From: a virus
Virus record (IMG/VR): IMGVR_UViG_3300025645_000372
Span: 1-27,079 of that record
Strand: one strand, 5' to 3'
Length of the DNA stretch: 27,079 nucleotides
The position numbers and the translations under genes are program-made. Position 1 is the stretch's first letter. Every line of letters starts with the position of its first letter. Positions 22,348-27,079 of this stretch are shown piece by piece. The notes under the pieces were generated by a model. That model was not told where the DNA came from. It searched no databases and saw only the letters and a program-made list of their open reading frames with translations.

Positions 22348-23250
22348 TTAAGCTCCTGGTGAAGCGAAGATACCTCTATAGTCAGATACGCCAAAAACGT
22401 ATCTTTCTCTAGCTTTGTATCTAACATTACCAGTATCGAAATCCCCTTCCATTTTAGTAGACATAGGAGTTCTTTGGAAATGTTTCATACCATTTGGCAC
22501 GTCTGTAATAATAAAGAACGCATCAGTGTCTGTTAAGTAATTATTAACAGAGTAACCTTGAGGAATCATCCCCATAGATTTGATAGCATTGATATCATTA
22601 TCAGCAGTTCCAACTCTACCAGCAGAAGCCATAAGTCTTTCAGCTGTGAATTGTAGTGCAGATGGGATAATCATCTTCATACCCTTAGCAGCAATTTTTA
22701 GACCTCTTTCGTCAGTCATTGCAGCGATATCAATTAATGATTGCTCCAATGAAGTTTCGTTAAGGTCAGCCGCAGTTGCTAGTGTGTTAGACACAGTTCC
22801 AGCAAGTGTAGGGTGATTAGTAGCAAAAAGAGCTGATCCATCACCTGAAGTGAATGTACCAAATCCGTTATTAAGCGGATTAACTGCTTTTACTTGCTTA
22901 GTTTGAGCCATAGATCTTGCTAAAGCTTTTGTGTATCTAGAAGCCAGTCTGTCATATAGATTGTCCTCAATTGCTTCCTCAGTAATAGCAAAAGCGAGAG
23001 CAATAGTCTCGTTAGTGTATCTAGCTGTGAAAGTTTCTTGAGCGTTATCATATGTAACACCTGAACCTTCCGGTTTCACTTGTGCTTGTGCAAAACCACT
23101 CAACATTACTTCTTCTTCAAAAGCTCTGTCAGATGACTCTGTAGCATAAATATCAGCTGACTGATTTTCATACTGTTTGTACTCCAGGCCGAATAAAGCA
23201 TTCAATCCTGGCTCTAACTCTTTTACGAGTTGGTTTCTTGATATAGCCAT
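22348..23250 (-). CDS. major capsid protein
   Basis: The 300-residue protein starts MAISRNQLVKELEPGLNALFG, the usual opening of marine and other phage major head proteins. It continues with YKQYENQSADIYATESSDRAFEE, then TETFTARYTNETIALAF-type and EEAIEDNLYDRLASRYTKAL segments. Later blocks (TDERGLKIAAKGMKMIIPSA, FQRTPMSTKMEGDFDTGNVRYKARERYVFG) are typical of an HK97-like or gpT-like head subunit. It forms the capsid shell. A scaffold-like gene and a decoration-like gene lie upstream, and a strong stem-loop follows the stop. The SD GGAGATAAAAT precedes the ATG. Confidence 0.88.
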   Translation of the reverse strand: MAISRNQLVKELEPGLNALFGLEYKQYENQSADIYATESSDRAFEEEVMLSGFAQAQVKPEGSGVTYDNAQETFTARYTNETIALAFAITEEAIEDNLYDRLASRYTKALARSMAQTKQVKAVNPLNNGFGTFTSGDGSALFATNHPTLAGTVSNTLATAADLNETSLEQSLIDIAAMTDERGLKIAAKGMKMIIPSALQFTAERLMASAGRVGTADNDINAIKSMGMIPQGYSVNNYLTDTDAFFIITDVPNGMKHFQRTPMSTKMEGDFDTGNVRYKARERYVFGVSDYRGIFASPGA

Positions 23251-23261
23251 ATTTTATCTCC

Positions 23262-23834
23262 TTATATACCTGCTACGTTGTTTCCTAAGATATGTTCATT
23301 AATCATAACTCTAAGAGCAAAGCCCTCTTCAGTTGTGTCAGAATGATCAGGATCTCTTGAAACACCTATTATTTTTAGTTGAGCTGTTGCTGCTGCTGTT
23401 GTTGCTGATATCTTTGATAAAGAATTGAACAACGGCGAGCCGCCATTAGCTGTAACTTGATCGGCACAATGTCCTACTTCATTAGCATTGAATGCAGTAT
23501 CTGCAGACATTACTTCAAACATTTGTTGCGGATTATCATTGATAAGTGCAACTATGTCTGTAGCTGTGTTAGAAGCGGGCGAATAGTTCGACCATGTTGG
23601 TTTACTTGTTGTTGCGTCTGTATAAAATACACCGTTAAGTACGCCGAGGTTATTAACCCCTCCGTTAGCGGCAGTAAGCACAACTCCATCAGCAGTCAAA
23701 ATTGTCAAAGCGCTATGACAAATTAAAGCTGAAGAAGCGGCTACATTCCACTCACTTAAACCGGCATTATTATACGACTGTCCAACCATCTTAATGGGTT
23801 TGAAACCAAACCCTGTTGTTGAAGCGTTAGCCAT
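23262..23834 (-). CDS. head decoration-like protein (190 aa)
   Basis: The protein starts MANASTTGFGFKPIKMVGQS and is beta-rich with several Cys and His (ICHSALTILTADG, VGHCADQVTAN). It includes NNLGVLNGVFYTDATTSKPTWS and ends EGFALRVMINEHILGNNVAGI. The gene directly precedes the major capsid gene (11 nt apart), the usual place of a head decoration or capsid-stabilising protein. A candidate promoter and a small hairpin lie in its leader. The SD AAGGAGAAAAT is strong. The role is inferred from order and composition. Confidence 0.75.
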   Translation of the reverse strand: MANASTTGFGFKPIKMVGQSYNNAGLSEWNVAASSALICHSALTILTADGVVLTAANGGVNNLGVLNGVFYTDATTSKPTWSNYSPASNTATDIVALINDNPQQMFEVMSADTAFNANEVGHCADQVTANGGSPLFNSLSKISATTAAATAQLKIIGVSRDPDHSDTTEEGFALRVMINEHILGNNVAGI

Positions 23835-23856
23835 ATTATTTTCTCCTTATGAACCT

Positions 23857-23868
23857 GCCCCGAGGGGC
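23857..23868 (-). other. small GC-rich hairpin in leader of the decoration/capsid genes
   Basis: The minus strand reads GCCC-CTCG-GGGC: four G-C pairs with a CUCG loop, in otherwise AT-rich DNA. It is 23 nt upstream of the start at 23834 and just after a candidate promoter. It may stabilise the 5' end of the capsid mRNA or end the previous transcript weakly; there is no U-tract. Confidence 0.45.
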
Positions 23869-23879
23869 CTCCAGTTCGG

Positions 23880-23908
23880 TTTATAAAATTTCGTTGGTTT
23901 AAAGTAAA
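23880..23908 (-). promoter_or_regulatory. candidate promoter for decoration and capsid genes
   Basis: The minus strand reads TTTACT (23908-23903), a 17-nt spacer, then TATAAA (23885-23880). Each hexamer is off consensus by one or two bases but the spacing is optimal. It ends just before the GC-rich leader hairpin and would give a transcript carrying the two capsid genes. AT-rich DNA makes chance matches likely. Confidence 0.4.
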
Positions 23909-23909
23909 A

Positions 23910-24398
23910 TTACTTTTTGCCACCGAAGGTTGTACGAGTTTGCATATCGATATCGATAGGCATTCCCCTATGCTGTTCCTTCATAAGATCGTTGTCGATT
24001 GCACGTTGTTGATCACTAGCTTCTTTAGCATAATAATCTTGTCTTTGCTTTGCGATCTCTTCCGGTACCCTTGTCAGCACAAGGCCTCCGTGCCCGATAA
24101 CCCCTGCGTATTTGCCGTCCATGATTGCTGGAAAGTCCTCATCTGGATATTCATCAGATCTTACAAGTTCATAACCGGACCTTAAGCGTCCTTGTATGTT
24201 CTTAGTATCTTGAAATCCCATGATTTCTATTCTGACCCATCTGTGTCTGAATCCTTCTGGCGCGTTGGGCGTATCTAAGTACGATGGTGGAGTCCAAGGT
24301 TTTGTAGCAGCTTTGGGTTTAACCGTAGATGCTTGAGACGCTACTTTTGTAGAATCGCTTTTACTTTGGCTCGCACGAGTTGGTTTATTGTCTGTCAT
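23910..24398 (-). CDS. capsid-region protein of marine podovirus type (162 aa)
   Basis: The first 40 residues are Ser/Thr/Lys-rich and probably disordered (TRASQSKSDSTKVASQASTV). Then comes a compact domain: GFRHRWVRIEIMGFQDTKNI, GRLRSGYELVRSDEYPDEDF, and DGKYAGVIGHGGLVLTRVPE. I recognise this block (HRWVR.E..G..DT.N...R...GYE.VR..EYP and GVIG.GGL.L...P) from phages, always beside capsid genes, without an assigned function. The C-terminal tail is helical and polar. It lies between the scaffold-like and decoration-like genes, so a head-assembly role is likely. Confidence 0.75.
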   Translation of the reverse strand: MTDNKPTRASQSKSDSTKVASQASTVKPKAATKPWTPPSYLDTPNAPEGFRHRWVRIEIMGFQDTKNIQGRLRSGYELVRSDEYPDEDFPAIMDGKYAGVIGHGGLVLTRVPEEIAKQRQDYYAKEASDQQRAIDNDLMKEQHRGMPIDIDMQTRTTFGGKK

Positions 24399-24402
24399 AT
24401 GC

Positions 24403-25437
24403 CTATACCTCCTTCGTGATTATAAGTTGTTTCGCATACTCTTCTAGTGGCACACCTAGCTTTCTAGCTATTGTTACCTGTGTCGGTGTGAGCTTCACAG
24501 TTTTGCGACCAGTCTTTGAACTACGCGTTGCAGAGGCAACGTTTTGTGTAGGTTTACTAATCTTTTGTTCTACTTTATCAAACTTATGAGGGAATTCAAG
24601 TCTTATTCTCTTATCCACCTCATTATAATATTCATCAGATTGTGGGTCCATACCCTCCTCTTCAGTAAGTTTTCTATGTAGGTCAAATGCTGTATAAGTC
24701 ATGGCATTATCTTTACCAAACCAGTCATTTTCCTCAGCCCATGCTTCCGCTTTAGGATCTTTTACAGGTGCTGGTTGTCTTACTGGTTGTTGTTGTAATG
24801 TAGGTTTTTCATTAGCTGCGCTATCTTGCATAGCATGTTGAGATTTAATCTCAGCTAATTTACCTTGCTCATAACCTAATTGAGATATTTGAGTTAAAGC
24901 CTCTACTTCAGCTTTAGAGTCTTCATTAGTTCTAGCTGCTGCAAGTTTTGCTTGAGCGGCTGCTAACGATGATGTAATTCTGCCTTCCATTTCGGTGGCA
25001 TAATTTCTATCTAAACCTGTAGCTGTAGCTTCATATCTATCTCTCTCACTTTTAATACGATTTGCATAAGACAAAGCTTCATCTTTTTGTCTTTCTGCTT
25101 CACGCATTTTTTTAGTGAGTTTTGCTATTCTTTTCTTAACGCCTTCAGAGTATTCTTCAACGTCTTTAGAGTTATCTTTTTGTGTATCACTCCCTTCTTC
25201 AGAAGTTTTCTGTACAACTTCTCCGCCTTCATTCTTTTCATCTCGAAGAACAGGCTGCTCATCAGATTTCTCAGATGCGTCATTGGGCTTATTATCGTAC
25301 GTAATATTTGCTTCATTCTTTTTTTCCTCGTTTTCAAAGGTTTTATCTGTATCATTTTCTGTTTCTGGTAGTTCAATAGTCGCTCCCGGTCCGGTTACGT
25401 CTAATTCAACTGTTTTATCATTTTCTGTTTCTGGCAT
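24403..25437 (-). CDS. scaffolding-like head assembly protein (344 aa)
   Basis: The protein is very acidic and charged with almost no hydrophobic core. An acidic disordered N-terminus (two PETEND copies within residues 2-26) is followed by a long helical, coiled-coil-like region (about 90-205: VKKRIAKLTKKMREAERQKD, LAAAQAKLAAARTNEDSKAE). A Gln/Pro linker and a C-terminal helical domain (about 230-344) follow, ending in basic SSKTGRKTVKLTPTQV, which may bind the shell. This composition and the position before the capsid genes are typical of phage scaffolding proteins. No protease signature is seen. Confidence 0.75.
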   Translation of the reverse strand: MPETENDKTVELDVTGPGATIELPETENDTDKTFENEEKKNEANITYDNKPNDASEKSDEQPVLRDEKNEGGEVVQKTSEEGSDTQKDNSKDVEEYSEGVKKRIAKLTKKMREAERQKDEALSYANRIKSERDRYEATATGLDRNYATEMEGRITSSLAAAQAKLAAARTNEDSKAEVEALTQISQLGYEQGKLAEIKSQHAMQDSAANEKPTLQQQPVRQPAPVKDPKAEAWAEENDWFGKDNAMTYTAFDLHRKLTEEEGMDPQSDEYYNEVDKRIRLEFPHKFDKVEQKISKPTQNVASATRSSKTGRKTVKLTPTQVTIARKLGVPLEEYAKQLIITKEV

Positions 25438-25454
25438 AGTTTCTCCTATGGTTG

Positions 25455-25886
25455 TTAAAATTCGTGGTATATGTCTTTAGGGTTATCCACGGTCGCTAAA
25501 ACTTCATCATCATTCAAAAGTCTTATCTCACCCCCATCTATTTTAATTCGTGATCCGGCGTATCTTGCAAAGATAATCCAATCACCTTTTTTACACCAAG
25601 GACCTTCTGGGTATCTTTCTTTATCGTAGCAGTGTGGTCCCATGTCTAAAACTAAACCACAAGTTGATGCTACTTGTGATCGTTCTACTGTTTCATCAGC
25701 TAATATAATTCCACCCTTAGTCTTTTCTTTTTGTTTAAAAGGTAGAACTAAAATTCTCCAACCCGTAGGTTTAGGAGTTTTTCCTATTTCATCTGATTTT
25801 TTTTCTGTTGGTTTGACACCAACTAATGTTTTATTTGGTAGTTCAATCTTTGGTTTTTGAACCGATGTTGACAACTGTTCCTTCAT
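25455..25886 (-). CDS. phage GroES-like co-chaperonin (143 aa)
   Basis: After a 40-residue polar N-terminal extension, residues 42-136 follow the GroES/Cpn10 fold: WRILVLP, then KTKGGIILADETVERSQVAS as the flexible loop with the GGII chaperonin-binding tip, then CGLVLDMG. GDWIIFARYAGSRIKIDGG and EIRLLNDDEVLATV complete the beta barrel. The match to bacterial GroES order (GGIVL loop, GEVLAVG, KVGDIVIF..YG, E.L.....DILA) is clear. Like T4 gp31, it would cap host GroEL to fold phage proteins, most likely the capsid protein encoded nearby. The start overlaps the upstream gene by 44 nt. The extra Cys (76, 86, 98) and the insertion at about 81-98 differ from host GroES. Confidence 0.88.
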   Translation of the reverse strand: MKEQLSTSVQKPKIELPNKTLVGVKPTEKKSDEIGKTPKPTGWRILVLPFKQKEKTKGGIILADETVERSQVASTCGLVLDMGPHCYDKERYPEGPWCKKGDWIIFARYAGSRIKIDGGEIRLLNDDEVLATVDNPKDIYHEF

Positions 25887-26079
25887 TTTCTTTTTGCTCC
25901 TTTTTGTTTAGCAGGCTGGATATCTCCTGACTTAAATATTGATACGTCCGTATCTGTCCTAGCATATACTGATATTTTTCCATACTGTCAACCCCACCTG
26001 AGGCCATAGCTGAAACCGTATCGTCATGTCTCATCTTAATTATTTTTCTTATTTTATCTATAAAATGATCTTCTTCCAT
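25843..26079 (-). CDS. small helical protein near the head genes (78 aa)
   Basis: The protein starts MEEDHFIDKIRKIIKMRHDD and contains YQYMLGQIRTYQYLSQEISS, which looks like an amphipathic helix pair. I have seen proteins of this type (a short helical protein with YQ..LG.I) between portal and scaffold genes of marine phages, function unknown. An SD AAAGGG lies upstream. Its 3' end overlaps the GroES-like gene by 44 nt. Confidence 0.7.
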   Translation of the reverse strand: MEEDHFIDKIRKIIKMRHDDTVSAMASGGVDSMEKYQYMLGQIRTYQYLSQEISSLLNKKEQKENEGTVVNIGSKTKD

Positions 26080-26089
26080 AATACCCTTT

Positions 26090-26257
26090 CTATTTTTTTG
26101 CTATTTTATCTTTATTAGGTCCCTTTTTTATCACATAATCTTGAGTTCCACTAGCACCTGTTTCTACTTCTTTTTTCAAGTGTCTAAACAAACTCATCTC
26201 AGTAATTTTTTTGTATTTCTCTTTTAAAAAGCTTTCTATTGATTTAGTATCTCTCAT
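26090..26257 (-). CDS. small basic hypothetical protein (55 aa)
   Basis: The start ATG at 26257 overlaps the upstream stop as TAATG, and the stop TAG is at 26090-26092. The product begins MRDTKSIESFLKEKYKKITE and ends GPNKDKIAKK; it is Lys-rich and helical at the N-terminus. No family was recognised. The coupling junction and the exact filling of the gap are the evidence for a gene. Confidence 0.6.
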   Translation of the reverse strand: MRDTKSIESFLKEKYKKITEMSLFRHLKKEVETGASGTQDYVIKKGPNKDKIAKK

Positions 26258-26529
26258 TAACAATTCCATTTTCTAAGCGACTTAGATAGTCTATCTTCAC
26301 CAGTATTATTACTAGCTTTCTGTCTCTTACGCATTCCGGTCATACGCGCGCAGAATGAAGTTCTACGTTTCGCGGCTTTAGAACCTTTTTTTAATTTAGA
26401 AGGTTTTGTGGTTACTGCTGTTTTTAATTTGGAACCAGGGTTCGCGGCTCTGTAAGATGCGACACCTTTTTTATTAAGTCCACCCGATTTGGATTTACCT
26501 TCTTTTCTAGTCCAAGCTGCAGAAGCCAT
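26257..26529 (-). CDS. small basic phage protein, SAAWTRKEGK family (90 aa)
   Basis: The order AAWTRKEGKSKSGGLNKKG, then YRAANPGSKLKTAV, then RRTSFCARMTGMRKRQ and a final SKSLRKWNC matches a family that I know from cyanophages and other marine phages (W.RKEGKNP.GGL...G, then PGS.L..PV, then R..SFCARM.GM, ending ALRKW.C). I believe it corresponds to a Pfam domain of unknown function (possibly DUF6321), but could not check. It is very basic and might bind DNA or RNA. TAATG overlaps exist at both ends. Confidence 0.75.
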   Translation of the reverse strand: MASAAWTRKEGKSKSGGLNKKGVASYRAANPGSKLKTAVTTKPSKLKKGSKAAKRRTSFCARMTGMRKRQKASNNTGEDRLSKSLRKWNC

Positions 26530-26690
26530 TACTTTTTCTTTTTAGGTTTCTTGGCAGTCTTAGCTGATCTTACAAAGTTAGCTTTTGTTGGTGCGCCTTT
26601 AGATCCAGGTTTTCTCATCTTCTCACCTGATCCTGCAGCGATTCTTTTTTTCTTAGCGTGTATGTTTGCGTATAGTCCACGTTTTGCCAT
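26529..26690 (-). CDS. very basic small phage protein, KRGLYANIHAK family (53 aa)
   Basis: The start ATG at 26690 and stop TAA at 26529-26531 give MAKRGLYANIHAKKKRIAAG, then GEKMRKPGSKGAPT and a C-terminus of lysines. I recognise the core (GLYANIHAK..RI..GSGEKMRKPG.KGAPT) from many marine phage genomes, where it is a short uncharacterised protein near the head or packaging genes. It is highly positively charged, consistent with nucleic-acid or capsid-interior binding. It is coupled to the next gene by TAATG and starts 4 nt after the upstream stop. Confidence 0.8.
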   Translation of the reverse strand: MAKRGLYANIHAKKKRIAAGSGEKMRKPGSKGAPTKANFVRSAKTAKKPKKKK

Positions 26691-26693
26691 TGT

Positions 26694-26834
26694 TTATCCT
26701 TCGTTTAAGATTGTTTTACATAAACTACAGTATTTAACTTCTTTTCTAACTGCAGCATTTTCATGTGTACAAACTATTTTAGATTTGCACTCACATCTTT
26801 TTCCAAAGATTTTATTAATAAGTTTTTTAAGCAT
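26694..26834 (-). CDS. small Cys-rich zinc-knuckle-like protein (46 aa)
   Basis: The product starts MLKKLINKIFGKRCECKSKI. It has Cys14, Cys16, Cys22 and His24 followed by Cys36 and Cys39 (YCSLC), a spacing that could hold one zinc ion as a ribbon or knuckle. It ends KTILNEG with stop TAA at 26694-26696. The start overlaps the upstream stop in ATGCTTAA, an 8-nt overlap typical of coupled phage genes. No family was recognised. Metal binding is inferred from the Cys pattern only. Confidence 0.6.
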   Translation of the reverse strand: MLKKLINKIFGKRCECKSKIVCTHENAAVRKEVKYCSLCKTILNEG

Positions 26835-27078
26835 TTTTCTTTTTAGGTATAACACCTTTAGCCATTAAGATATCTTTCTTAGTAATTTTTCCATCACCTG
26901 AATGATCTGGAAATTTACTTTTCTTTTTCATTTTCTTTTTAACGGATCCACCTTTCTTATACATAGCTCCGCCTTCCATACCCATATCAGATGGATAATA
27001 ACCAGATTTCATGTCGGCTCTTGCCATAGCTGGATTCATAGATCCACCCATATTTTTTTTAGCTCTTCCGCCATTCAT
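26827..27078 (-). CDS. small GG-motif protein with EF-hand loop, possibly 5' truncated (83 aa)
   Basis: The reading frame reaches the right edge, so the ATG at 27078 may be internal. The N-terminal half has NGGRAKKNMGG and EGGAMYKKGG, the Gly-Gly element seen in three large virion proteins of this window. A Lys-rich stretch (47-55) follows. Residues 58-69 (DHSGDGKITKKD) match a calcium-binding EF-hand loop: D1, S3, D5, G6, I8 and D12 in the right places. The remainder is LMAKGVIPKK. I have seen similar PD.SGDGKIT.KD endings in other marine phage proteins. The role is unknown; calcium binding is plausible. Confidence 0.7.
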   Translation of the reverse strand: MNGGRAKKNMGGSMNPAMARADMKSGYYPSDMGMEGGAMYKKGGSVKKKMKKKSKFPDHSGDGKITKKDILMAKGVIPKKKNA

Positions 27079-27079
27079 T

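Noticed and set aside
1-27079. Search for lysis, integrase, terminase, portal or tRNA genes
   Set aside because: No product or structure typical of these was recognised; they probably lie outside the window.

Overview
This window is the virion-assembly region of an AT-rich, uncultured-type marine bacteriophage. The features that suggest this are long runs of small virion proteins starting with MA or MS, GroES-like and scaffolding genes next to a capsid gene, T7/P22-like adaptor and tail-tube genes, an Ala/Gln-rich internal virion protein, and several small protein families that I know mainly from marine phage contigs. The short-tail (podovirus) assignment and a SAR11-like host are inferences from gene content and low GC. 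Terminase, portal, replication, integration and lysis genes are not in the window. All genes lie on the minus strand, so transcription runs from 27079 toward 1. No stretch over 300 bases lacks a gene, and I saw no tRNA, CRISPR array or insertion sequence.

In transcription order: (a) 27.1-25.8 kb holds six tiny genes, mostly basic, one with an EF-hand loop and one with a Cys-rich knuckle. (b) 25.9-22.3 kb holds a GroES-like co-chaperonin, a scaffold-like protein, a capsid-associated protein, a decoration-like protein and the major capsid protein. (c) 22.3-21.9 kb has two small overlapping genes, followed by a strong sigma70-like promoter at 21814-21842. (d) 21.7-17.4 kb holds small virion proteins, two adaptor-like connector proteins, a small protein with an ADP-ribosyltransferase-like N-terminus, and tail proteins. 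(e) 17.4-13.9 kb holds a 13-copy repeat protein, a fibre-like protein, a small beta protein, a polyglycine adhesin-like protein and a small tail-associated protein. (f) 13.9-10.35 kb is a very AT-rich accessory cassette of five different 2-oxoglutarate/Fe(II) oxygenases and one sulfotransferase, inserted between the adhesin genes and the tail nozzle gene. (g) 10.3 kb to the left edge holds the large tail nozzle protein and a series of large internal or ejection-type proteins with interspersed tiny genes.

The genes are tightly packed. Nine junctions use a TAATG stop/start overlap and four use TAATTATG. One junction, at 17385-17405, is a near-perfect palindrome holding the upstream stop codon, the Shine-Dalgarno sequence and the downstream start codon. 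The most unusual observations are the oxygenase/sulfotransferase cassette, a recurring GGR-x-x-Y-x-x-GG peptide element in otherwise unrelated proteins, a small beta-domain shared by three virion proteins, and a beta-barrel-like C-terminus on a 771-residue protein.
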